64,000 nt of DNA from Patiria pectinifera (lineage: Eukaryota; Echinodermata; Asteroidea; Valvatida; Asterinidae), in contig CM057136.1 in the NCBI GenBank assembly GCA_029964075.1, positions 6,448,001 through 6,512,000 on the forward strand, in the 5' to 3' direction. Shown here piece after piece: positions 12,005 to 25,212 of the stretch. A model generated the notes under the pieces. It had not been told where the DNA came from, did not search any database, and saw nothing but the letters and a program-made list of their open reading frames with translations. A program made the position numbers and the translations under genes. How positions within the stretch are numbered: the stretch's first letter is position 1; the number at the start of each line of letters is the position of its first letter.

Positions 12005-13699
12005 GATTCGAATTTCAACATCAAAAGAACATGTACAGGAAAACAAACATATTTGATTACACATTATATATTTCAAAATAAATGTGAAACATATTTTTCT
12101 TAAAATAACCGAGTTGGGAAGAAAGAAAATCTCGAAGTTATTAACGGTAATGCTCTCTGTTAATTCTGGATTGGAAGGTTTAAAACTACTCATTATAATA
12201 AAAATATGAAAAATTCATTTGCCATGATGATTTATGCCTGTGTCTGAAAAGATCCAAATAATTGAAATCATAAGTTGCTCAGATTTTGGCTCAGCCATGT
12301 AAATAAATTAAGGCAAAAAAGGTTGGCCAACACTGGTTGGATGACAAACATGCAAATGAACGCAACTGAGCTCAATAAAAATGAAACAAAATAAATTGGC
12401 AGTGAATGCATCTACTCACTGTCAAGTTAGTTTCAAAATTTAGCATTTTAAGTGTTTTGCAAAGTTAATGGTCTGGTTTTCTGAAAACCAGTTAAATAAG
12501 ATTTCCTTAAAAAACCCCAAGAAATAACACCAATAATTATTCATTTTTACACACTCATATTAAATTCCTGAACAGTTCCTGACCTATAACGCCTCATGAT
12601 TGTTTACATTGAGTACCACGTTTCACCTTTTTGCATACAGCGAAAACAACATACGTGTACTTCTTGTTTATAAATCTTATAATTGGTATATAATATTTTA
12701 TTCAAGATAGGTACACAAAGCCTTTCTGTTTCAGTTTGGCCCTAAGGGGCTCAACTGTTGAGGAAGTGTTCGTGAATATTAACAAAAACCTATAGTCACG
12801 AGGTTAACGAATAAGCGCCGTGTGGGCTACGGTTTATAATGATGCATAAGTAGGAGAATAATATGTTCTATTGTAACGATGACAAACAGGTGTTTTGAAA
12901 ATTCCAATTGTCAACTCGCAACCTTCAGTTTTCATGTAAGTGTTCAGCTATAACCTCCACCCATTCCACCGAACATGCAAACACTTTACCTTTTGGTTAA
13001 ACTATACTTTTTGCAAAGTTTCTGCGATTTGTCGATAGATAGCAAACCTACCCCCAAAAATGTAGGTATCATTTTAGACCAATTTCACGTAGTTGATTAC
13101 TGGGCTAACTTTCCACCATTACTGGGACGCTTCAAAGCTCGCTATGGTTTTTCTCACACATAATTCATTGCTCTTTAGTGAGGTGCTAAGAGCTGTACAA
13201 AACACACGTGTGATGGGCCTTCAGACATGGAAGCACCCCAGTAAAGGTACCAGAACTGTCACCATAATTTCAAAATCAGATTTGTGTAGAATATATCCCA
13301 GCACCATGGTCAAAAGCAAAATACAAATCTCTCACAAACATGTTAATCTAAGGTTCCCCAAATCTAATTAATCCTCATTGTATTCGTTCAGTCTAGCCCG
13401 TTGGATTTCTGTTATACTCAGATTCAAGTTTCGGTTTCACACGAATTCAAGAGTATTTATGATAACCACATCGTTCATCTTCATACAAGTCCCTGAATTG
13501 ACAATACAGCAATTGAATCAGAATCTTTATGTATAATGTATTTTTGAATGGAACTTATAAGTCACATGATTTTGGTGGTAAGCAGAGTGAATTATTTCAT
13601 ATTACTTATTATAGCTGACATACGTTGAGAGAATTCTATACTAAACATGGTACTTTCTTATACGGTGCCAGAAAGAAACAAGAGTGCTTCCCCCTTTAA
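12005..13699 (-). other. 3' flank/3'UTR of ACSL-A, part of the tandem duplication unit
   Basis: This non-coding stretch downstream of the ACSL-A stop aligns by eye with 35971-37857 downstream of ACSL-B, at an offset of about 24 kb. Shared landmarks include the ttgattacaca region, the gtgtacttcttgtttataaa region and gaattaattcctc-like stretches. Similarity starts close to the end of the MITE at 11933. The transcript end is not certain; a minus-strand AATAAA-like site lies near 12700. Confidence 0.7.
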
Positions 13700-16600
13700 T
13701 TAAAGATTGTTTCCCTTTTCGTAAGGCACGCTTTCCATTCTCGTCAATTTGATTTGTCTGTACAGGTTCTCAATCTGGGCAGCATAATGTTTCCTCAAAA
13801 TTGGACGCTTCGACTTAAATGTAGGGGTGAGCAGGTTGTTCTCCACACTAAACAGCTCGGACTCTAAGTAAATGTTCTTCACCTGTTTTAAACATCAGGC
13901 TCAAATTGTCATCGTGCTTCAATACAAGTTTGTTATTTTAAAGTAACTTAGATAATTAATTATAGTCAAACGACTTTTGTTTGGAAAGTCACTCAAAAGA
14001 TTTAGAAAATGGTATTACTCCCCTTCTTTCCTATTTTTTTCAGACGAAAAAGTGAAACTTACTAAAATAGGTTACAGTTTATTCTATCAAATCTTTTTTA
14101 ATGAATCGCAACCCTGTTGATGGGGCAGAGGGGTACTATATTGTGACCCAAGACTTTGCAAGGGAGGGTGTCTACTATCACCAATTGAGGGCGCCCTACG
14201 CACTAAATAGGCCAACGCGAAGAAAAGGTGTTAGAAACTGAACCTACCTGCTCGAAGCTGAACAGTTTGGCTTCTTTTCCCACCTTCAGCATATCGTCAA
14301 GAATCGCATCCTTAATAACCTAAGTGGAGACATAAAGAAGATAACAGAACTTCACCAAATACATTTAATGGAACGATTCCTGGATTAATTTTTTTTTTTT
14401 TGCGAGTTAGGCAATCTAGAGCAGCACATTGTCCATTGAAAAACAACAACAAAATATTCTTAGAACACAGAAAAAGCTCAGCTCCATATCTGCTGCTGCG
14501 ATACAAGGCTTGAAATATATCAACAGTATGAAAAATATCCAATTATGTTTTTTGGTCTATTTTCTTTAAGAACGATAGGCCTGCTAGATATAGGAATCCA
14601 CAAAGTCCACTGAGGGCGCCCTACATAAAGTGTAGTGTATTCCTGTATTTTCCATTGACTAACCTCGCTGTCACACAACTCTTTGAAGTCTCCTTGCACA
14701 CATTTAGCCTTGCCAAGGCTCGGCAATTCATCCTCGTCGGGGACCACGATGGCGATTACATGTGACTGCAGAAAGAAAAATCATCTTTTTTTTAATAACC
14801 ATTCGGGCATACAAAACGAAGTTTGCAAGAACTGCAAATGGTAAGACGGTGCAAGAGTATGGAGTGCCGAAAACACCATCTGTAGATGTTCTTATACATG
14901 TATAATGATGTCACAGTATTCCCTCTCTACTAAGTATAGAGTTTCCAAGTCTGAAATTACAGTATTATATGCCAAGTGTCCTTCCGCCATTTAATCATAT
15001 TTATTTTGATCATTTCAAAATAATGTTAGTAGCACTTTTTGTTCATATCTTGCCTATCGACTAGATAGGAGATATCAAATGATCTGAGTTTTATTGGGTA
15101 CAATATGAATGTTCGATGTAGAGTGAACAATCGATTTTATAGTTAAAATTACATCAAAAGGACCCTAAACTAAAATAGTATACACCTAAGAAATTACCCG
15201 ACACTCTGACAGACAGAGAGAAATTAAAATAAGTTACTAACAATTTATTCAAAAGTGTAAGTATTCATCAGCGTTTGACCGACAGACGATTTTCTTCCAT
15301 TAATGATGTTTTCTTACCTGCAAACTTTCGCCATGCACGAAACACTGTGACACATATTCACTTCTGATGTAAGCGTTTTCAATCTTCTCTGGGGCAATGT
15401 ACTCGCCCTGCGCCATCTTGAAGATGTGTTTCTTCCTGTCGATTATCTTCAACTGTCCGTTCTATTAATACAAAAGATATCGAATCACAACAAATCTTTA
15501 AATAAGAGCACCTGAGCTGCAATCCGGAGGTCGCAGATTCAAACCCCGCTTCAGTCAATTTCTTTGTTCAATTTAAGTAAAACTTATATACATGCCGAAA
15601 TTCGAAAGAAGTGGACGAATTTCAAGGCAGGGCCTCTTTTCCTAGAAAGTGACGTCGTTACGTCACAAGCATTTGCTCAAAATAGCACATTATGATTCTA
15701 TCGGTCCACCTACCGGCATCCATTGGCCTACATCACCCGTGTGCAGCCATCCATCTGCATCGATGGTTTCTGCTGTCTTCTCGGGATCCTTGTAATACCC
15801 TTTGAAGACACCCGCTCCCTTCATGCAAATCTGTTCAAAGATTTAAACCGATGTGTATATTCATCAAGATTGTTGAATATTTAGTGGGATCTTTTTTTAA
15901 TTTTAATTCTAGGGCAGAAAGCTCAGTATTGAAAAAAAAAACCCACACGTTTATTGCCTATTTATTGAAGAATTTTCAGAAAAATCGCATCAACGCCAAG
16001 AGAGGCAGACTACCAATTAAGATTTTAATTTCCTTCATTTAAGTTAAATCGTTGAAAGCAAGACTTTAAGATCATCTAGAGACTAAGGATATCGACAAAG
16101 GAACTTTTTTTTCAAGCGGCTGATTAAAATTTAAGATGGCCACCATGGTGGCCATACGCCTAGTCTATGTACAAGACCATGGCAAAAGCCATGGTCTATA
16201 ACATTCGAGCAGAATCGCTGATTAATTGTGCAAAACAACCACATCTTGATCTCTAGATTTTGACCAATCAGCGGGTGCTGGTCTTTTATCATTCACCGTT
16301 ATCGCGTCTTAGACATGGATAAAGAAAACACCCTAGACACAGCAACAAAGGCTGTGATCATGCGCTCTGTATTATGTAACGCGCCAGGCTGTTGCTGTAT
16401 TACTAAACAGTGCATTCGAATTGACCAATCACACATTTAGTCCTGATTTGGGAACGAAATGACGTCACAATTTAGTAAAGTCGACTCTGTTTGGCTGAGG
16501 CGCGAGATCGCATAAATCTGCATGCTTTGACACATCAGACGTTTTACAGGATCAGGAGAGACTTGGCTCCGTGGACAACGGTTGATACTCAGACTACCAT

Positions 16601-19600
16601 ACACCGTGCATGTTGGGGGAATGATTTATCAAAGTTTCCAAAAATGAATAGTTTTGATTACTGGCATTAAAAAAAGAAACGAAATTTAAAATATGTCTGC
16701 AATGGACCTGTCTCTTTGTCAACGGAATAGACCTTTGCACAACAAAAGTCTATGATATGTGAATATATTCGGTGATCAATTCGTTACCGTTTTCACGAAC
16801 AGCCACATACTATATATATTATGTTGATTTTGAAGAAAAGTGTTTTCAAGATAATCGCAAAAGAAGTTTATAATATTTTAAAACTGCACGAAATACTACC
16901 TTGCAACAACTTTGTACAGCAAGGAAACCATCACACGATTCTACGAGAGCTGTTTTTTTTTTTACATGAACCCGGTAATAAGACTTAATACAGCAGGTAC
17001 TTGGTACAAATTAATTAGTAAAGATATGTGGCTCTTCGTAAAAACGCAATCTCATTTGATCTACTTTTACGTATTTCTGTGCAATTGGTTTTGTAGGCGT
17101 TCAAAAGGCCAGAATGTATGTGGCTCTTCGTGAAAACGCAAAATGCATTTATCGAGTTGGATCCTTTGGATCACGGGTGATACTATGGCTACCTGTCTTT
17201 AAAAGCAGTAACTGGGCCCTGATAATGAAGCATCAAAACCTACCTACCGTGTTCGGGAAGGGAAACTGTAATCCTATACCCTTCCATAAATAACCCTACC
17301 TCGCCTTGATCTTTATCAGCATAGTAGTCCATCTCCGGAACATCAACCAGCTTGAACTTGAAGGCCAGGGAAGGACAACCAACATGGCCGGCACTCAAAT
17401 CATGGAACATGGTCGTTGTACCCACACCTGCGTTTTCAGTTTGGCCGTATCCTTCCGTTAACTAGGGTCAAAGGTCACAGAGCTAGCTCAGAGCCACTGA
17501 CAACTGTTTGCACTAATCCAGAATAAAGTAAGTGGCCAAATTCATTAGGAAAAAAATAGTAAGTGAATCACTCACCAGTGCTCCAAACGCACACCTGAAA
17601 AACATCTTGACCTCCTGGGATATTGGTGCGGCACCAGTGGTAATAAACCGAACTCTACCACCTAACAAATTCTTAAGGAAACAAACATTAACGGGATAAG
17701 GGCATGTACGAATGGCATAAATTGCACCCCTCAATACTCCTAATAAGTCAGGACTTTCGTCTGTACCGAACCATTTCCGTTTTTAATTTCACATTTGAAT
17801 ATGGCCACGGCAGCCACTGACACAGTTTGTCACTATTTGGCAATTTGTTTCCCCATTCAATTCAATAAACTGGCTAGTTTTTGGAATAAACTGCAACTCT
17901 AATGGACAATGGCAAAGACTGTTGAAAACTCAAAATGAGAAAAAAAATGCTTGTTAGAATGATTTTACATTAATATCAATGCATCTAAATAAAACCATTA
18001 TTTTGATAATGTGAAAGATTACTGGTCAAGCAAAACCGCTATCAAAATTAAGAAAAACTCAGGTAAGATGGTAGGACACAATTAGTCTGTTGCATCCGAA
18101 ACTATCTTCATTTTTATTTTGAGGGAAGTCCCCATTTACTTTAATTTGTTTTATGACCCTTCCCTATTAATTAATAGTATTGTACTAAGTGCATTTATGT
18201 AATGCGCTTACCCGAACTTTCGTGAAGACTTTGTCCCAAACACCATCATTTATGAATTTGCCACTGTAGACAAACAGAAAGATTGGAACTGATTTCCTTT
18301 CTGTTAAAAACCAAGTACAAATGATTACCTCGATTGTATCACAGTTGGACTCGATAGTTGCAAAAAGACTGAAACAAAACAGTTTTAACTGAGAAAACTT
18401 CAATTGCTTAAATGTTTAGTTATAGCACTTTAAGCTATTTTTACGGCAGGAATAAGCCTGAGAGTAATAACCGACTGCGTTGTTGTTAATTGCCAATTTT
18501 CAGGGATTCATTGGGTTGGATTTGATTGATTGCTTCATATTGGGGGATCTCTCAATATCACGTGTCAAATCGTCGGGGTTTGAAAGGGGAGCTGTTAAAT
18601 CGTTTTGCATTTTTACAATTTTCTTGTTCGACTTCTTACCCTTCCATCTCCTTCATTTTCATTCGGAGCGCCGTTCTCATCACAAACTTGGCCAGCCATC
18701 CTTTCTGAGCAACTAATTGAGTCACCTGATCGATTTAGTAGGACAATAAGAATTAACATTAATACTTTAGGATACAAGTAATTCAACCTTAGAGCAATGA
18801 CAGGGGATCTTGCAATCTAGTCTTGCTTCTGCTCATCAACTAAGGTTAGCTTTGCTTTTTACAAGCAATTACACAAATAACACAAAATAGATGTTGGTGG
18901 ACAAACACACGGCTGTTTCGACTTTTTTGTTATTGGATTTTAGTTGTAGATTGATAGGACATAGATGTGCAGTAGAAAACTACAGAGTGAACCGGGCCAA
19001 ACCTTTTTGTAGAAGTGCTATAAGGTGTTATAAAGTGCTATAGGTGCTATAAATTGTACATTTAATGTGATGTTAAATTTCATGTGACGACGTCATCATT
19101 ACATCCCTTCCATTTTTATCTTTAACACATCCTGGCTTAGGTACATACCAAGTTACAACCAAATCGGACCCATAGTTCTGCAGATATAGGCCAAATAAAT
19201 AAGTACGTTTAATGGGACGTCACATAATGTGTGATGACGTCACCATGATATCATCTGTAGCACATCACAGTCTCTTACATACCAAATTTCAATCCAATTG
19301 GACCTGGCATGCTTTAGAAATAGGCCTTCAAAACATGCGCATTTAATATGACGTCACATGTCATGTGATGACGTCATCGTGACGTCACTTCAATTTTCAT
19401 CTAGGTACATACCAACTTTCAACCCAATCGGACCTGTCGTTCTGCAGATATAGGCCTTGAAAATGTAAACATTAAATGTGACGTCGCGTAAACCCTGATG
19501 ACGTGACGATGACGAACATTTTCCGGACTCATTTTTAGATGATGGTCAATGACTAGGCATAGTTGAAAGTGGATTGAATATTATAAAAGTTCCCAAAGTG

Positions 19601-22600
19601 GCTTGTACAAACAACCGCGTACAAAACCTATGGGAAAAAGTGGAATGTCTGTATAACGAACAGAACATAGGGCTTTCCGTATTTCACGTTTTTCAAAAGT
19701 TTATGCTTTGTTTTTCCATGTGCAATCATGTTCAATAATGTTCAATTCCATGCACGAACAAATTTCTGTGATTCACATAAAAAAATTCATGAAATTTCAA
19801 TGGGACGTGGTTCTCTATGTCGTCACATAACCCATTATGACGTCTTCATTGCGTCACTTCTATTTCATCTCTGACTATGTATTTACATAGTGTAGTGCTG
19901 TGGCCTCGTGGTTAAGGGAATTGGATTCGTGGTCTGCGGGTAAAGCTGCAGGTTGTGGGTTCGAGTCCAGCCTGGGGTCATGGTGCGTGTGCCCTTTGGC
20001 AAGGCACTTTGTCAATCATTGCTTCTCTCCACCCAGGAGTTAATGGGTACCTGTGAGGACAGAGATGGTTGTTGTGATTAAAAGAGCTTTCTTGCCCTTC
20101 ACAGGCTGCATCGAGCTGTATACTCCCCAGGGAGCTGAGATGGTATTTGGAACATTTTTAGGGCCCAATGAGCTGGGGTAATAATGATGTATCGCCTTCA
20201 GCACCAGTCCTGGTGGATACGTGCGCTTTATAAATACCCACTATTAGTATTTATTATAACAAAGTTTCAACCCAATCAAACCTGAAGTCTGTAGATTTAG
20301 ATATAAACAAAATATGCACATCCGAGATGATGTCGCATGACCTGTGATGACGCCATCATTACGTAACTCGTCATTTACTCGTAACTCGTCATTTACTATC
20401 AGTGCGTTCGATTACTTCCCCCGCGCTGAGTCGTGCAAGCGCGACAGCGTTCGATTGATCTCTGACGTGACTTCTCGCGCTTATTCGAGCCTGGCCCAAG
20501 TGACCGACTCGCCGAGCCGGTTACTTGGGTAAGTATCCCATAAGGCCATGCAACGTCCAGAGGGCGCCTCAGGCCGTGTCCGAAACGGGCTTCCACGGAA
20601 CATAGAGCTACAAACCCTGTGTAGCTAGCTCTGTGCACGGAGCTACGGCTACGAATTAATAGTCAGCGCGCCCGAGTCCCCTCCCTGCCCTGCGTATTTT
20701 TACTCGGCATGGACGTGCTCTAGACTGTTGATTGATTCGCATGCAACCTGTGTCATGTCAAAATTTAACCCCCATATCTAAATTTCTGTTTAAAATTGTA
20801 GTACGATTGAGTGAAGTTTCAATATTCGACATGAATACATGTAATTGCAATATTTTGTTAAATTTAAACTACATGAAAATAGTATCGACAAAGACATTTG
20901 CTTTCCTTTGTAAATGCAAGCTGTTTATTAATTTCTTTTCAGTACACACTATTGTTTACAATATCTACGGTACGGTAGACTTAAATTTACAGGGCTTCGG
21001 TTTCCATCTTATTTGAAAGGTTATTTCTTAACTGTGTCAGACCAACGTTTCCATTGACTTTTAAAAACAAAAAATCAACTTCTCTCTGGGTTGATTTTTG
21101 CAAAATTTTCATTCCAGAGTGTTCGGCGTGACATCCGGCTTAGACTGCAAGTCGTCAATTAATTTGGTTAATTTTGGCAAAATTGGCAGTTTTTCTTTGG
21201 CAACTTTGCTGCTATACATTTAAGGAATTGTTTAAATAGGAATCTTTTCGAGCTCCCACCACGACCCAAGATCAGAAAAATCAGGAATTTGGTCCCTCCA
21301 GGCTTTCCAAAAGGACCGGATGATATCAATTAAAAAAATGGTTTTCTAAAAGTGAATTATTAAAGTGCCAATATGCACTTCCTTTCTCTCTACCGCTGGG
21401 AGGTTTCAAAGAAAGGAAAACAGCGGAGTGGTCCGAGAGAGAACAGGGGATAATTTTTCAAGAACGTACAGGTGGGAGAAGACTGGAGTCAGAGTAAAAA
21501 CGATCAAACCTGGCTTGGGATATTCCGCAAGGACGGGAGGGATTATTCCTAGACCAGGTAAACTTTTTGTCGGATGGGTGCAGTCCACGCCAGATATCGC
21601 AAAAAGACAGCGTATTGACAACGTTTGTGAGAGCCGTGGAGATTTGGCGCCTGTGCTCAGTTGGCGTACACAGACGATCAATAGAAGGACATTCAGTGCA
21701 ATTGAAATCGCCTCCCAGAACAACGACCCATTACATTTTCAAAAACGTTATTTTTTGTAAGGGCCATTTACCGAAGACCAAATTGGAGAAATACCTCATT
21801 GTAGATTTTGTTCATGACTCTCGGTACGCAGGAGAATACAGTTGGTCTCAAGACAGCTATATCACTCATGAGTTTCTTTGGATCTCCCCGGTAGAAGCCC
21901 ACGCATCCACCGCAGGCGTACATACAAGCCTTCCAAAAGAAGGATGCGAAAAGTAAAAAAAAATGTTATTGTTTACTTTCGTCATGAAAAAGAAAATGTA
22001 GTGGCCGTATCTGATAGTATACCACTTTGTTAACTGACGAATCACTACTCAAGGCAGCATAACACCGATAGCCCTTACACTGTGGCGGCGCAAAATAGAG
22101 ATTTATGGCTACAAGAGAAAGGGAGATGATAGTTAATGGCAATGACAATGATATTTAATTGGTAAACAGAAAAGTATCATAAACATTGCAGGGAGATCTT
22201 ACCTGTACAAACCTTTCGTAGATATGGGCGAGCGGAAGGTAAGATATATAAATATCTTCTCTATACATCCCCATCAAATCATTCATCTACGGAGATTAAA
22301 AACAATGCTTTTTTACATAAAATTAATTGACTGAATTATATTTTGTTCGTGAAAAACACTTACTTTACTTGTTCGACAAGAAAAGGAGTATCGGTGCCAT
22401 TGGTTACCGATGTTTTTATAGACAACTTTCAAGTATGGTTATAGTTTACGCAATGACGGCCAAAAAGGCGCCCTAAGTTACTAGACAACGGCAAATCAAA
22501 CCTCCTCCAAGTGGCGCTGCAGCGACGTCATGTTTAGGATGAAAACATACTGCTTATCCACAGGTATTGACGTTATTTTGAAAGTTGCTATATTTCAAAA

Positions 22601-25168
22601 ATGACAATCTGTATAGGTTTGAGATTAAATTACGTTTGTGCTGGAACATTATTTAAACGTTATAAATCTACGAAGTGTTTTTTTTACAAACAGACAATTT
22701 TGCTGCGGCAGGTACTACACTCCTATAGAATGCCTGTCAACAATGACTAACCCCAGCGAATGCGAACATTCCGCCGAACATTCCGCTGACAGACGCCAGA
22801 ATATTTCCGTGAGTGAGCATGACACCCTTTGGATTACCCGTCGTACCGCTGGTATAACACAAGGTGCTTAGGTCGTCATAGCCTGGAGGCTGGAAAAATA
22901 TGATTAATGTAAACACTAAGATGGTTCATGAATGGAGTCTGAGCAAATGTTGTAACAGCACAATGTATGGGAAAATCAGAAATCCAGCAATTGCAACAAT
23001 GACCCGATGACGGTTGGCAGGTTGTCATTGAGACGTCATACAGTGTACTCTAAGTATGCTTGCAAATTTCATGAGGCTTATAATATTACAACCACTTGGA
23101 ATATTATAAACCTCATGAATGAACACGAATACTTTGATGGAATCAAACACTATTCTAGTACCGGACTTTATAGCTAGTTTACTTACCACTTTCTCCTGCG
23201 GGTTATTTGCACCAAGTTTCTGCAAAATGCGCCAGACAAAGACCATTATTAATTAATATTTTTCTCAAAACAATATGTATTTGACTGCAGTACGTAACAC
23301 CAATAAAGCATAAATAGATTTATATCTGTTCGAGGAATTGAACATTGGGTGTTTCCACAATATGTTTTTCTATAAGTGTATGCTTTTTATGTTTTGAACA
23401 CTGCGCCATGACGTATGTTACTGTTCTTGTAGTTTTCCAGATATAAAAAGACTGTAATACAATTTCAAGATGGTGTCTTAAGACCACTGTTGACGTCATC
23501 ACTGTTGACAGCCAAGCCTTGGGGTTTTCTCCTGTCCTAGTTAAAAGTCAATCTGATTGCATTTTATGTCAAAAAATATTACTGATAGAAGAAAATGTAA
23601 AAGGTTTAAAAATCAACAAAAAATCAGGTGATGATGTAATCATGAAGTCATTCAAAATTTGCACATTAGTAACCGTATCTACCGACCCACCAATTTTAAG
23701 ACAATCAAACTTACCCTTACATGTGTTTTGAAAAATCGCATTGTTGATGACGTCATCATGACGTCACACATTTCCCAAAATGTTGTGCATGCATCTATTA
23801 CCTTACGAACTTAATACAAAAAGAATGTTGAATTTAGCATGTTGGGTTCGAGAGATATAGTGATAACCTTTAAAAAATCTATATGGTATCAAATGATGAC
23901 TACATGATGACGTCACCCAAAATTTTACCTAAAAACATCCCGGTCTATCTTAAATATGCACCTTTAAGATGGTGTCACTCTTCTACGTCACTCTTCTACA
24001 TAGGTCTTACCTGTAAGGTCTTTGTCTATCTTAAGTTTCGTTGGCAAATGACTTTGGTTTATGTCTAAAGTGTGACTTTGGTTTATGTCTAAAGTGCAGG
24101 CTGGAATAAAACATGTACAAAGTCTAGGGATAGAACTAAAAGAAATAAGATCGGAACAAAAACAAATGCTTTTCCGCTTTTAAGTGGAAAAGCCAAATAT
24201 GACCTTCTCCACATTTTCACCAAATTATCGTAAACTCGCTTGCAGTCGCGTTGCGTCGTAAAATTACACAGATGCTATTGGCCCTTGAATAGCGCGCCCT
24301 CACAGAGAACAGGTCTTTGTTTCTCTGTGCTACACATGGATAGACACATTGAAATGTCATTGTCAATTTATTTAGATAATTAAATCTATCTTCAGAAAGT
24401 ATTGCCTTTTGCTGTATGCTACGGTAGCAAAAACTTTGAACTTGTTAAAATATGAAACACATGACTCTTACCAGAACGTCTTCAAAGCGCAGAATTTCTA
24501 TCTGGGATTCTTCAGCCTTGGCTATCACCGAGTCTGTTGCGTCATCGATAAGCACAATCGTCTTCAATCCCGGCATATCTCCTGCCTTGTTCAACAGAAG
24601 CTCGGCTCTTGATGACGTATCACACACCACGAGACTCAACTCGACTGCATGAAAGGTTGGATGAGACCATTTAGGGATTACTTTCACTTAAATTCATGTT
24701 GGACAGATTTTTGACAACACGTGTACTGGTTTCTAATGGTAATCGCATATATACCTCACATATGCCCGAAAACAACAACAAACAAACCACATTTTGACCT
24801 CACACATTTGTCACATTTTTGTGCAAACATAAATGATCTGTTTAATATCCATTGAAAAATTATTTTGAATTAAACAGTTTGCGTTCAAATGACATGATGA
24901 CATCATCATGACATCAAGTCTAGTTTTACATTCTGGTTTACCTTACAAGCTTCAACCCATTTGCATTTGTATTTCTCAAGAAATAGGACCTTAACCATGG
25001 GCGTCGCCAGGATTTTTTCTAGAGGGGGGCAAAAAAAAAATTTGCCAAAAAATGCTTGTATTTCTCAACACATTCTTCTCAATTTCTTCTTTTTTTATCA
25101 GTTTAGAGGGCAGGGCCCCCCAACTCATTATTTCCATGTTTTTTGTTTTCCCCCCTTTTTTTTCTCCT

Positions 25169-25212
<44 letters not shown>

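Noticed and set aside
15500-15560. tRNA-like segment with gattcaaacc box B in an ACSL-A intron
   Set aside because: Too short and diverged to call; possibly a SINE scrap.
19888-19985. tRNA gene
   Set aside because: Box A and B are present, but the acceptor stem is missing and a SINE body and tail follow.
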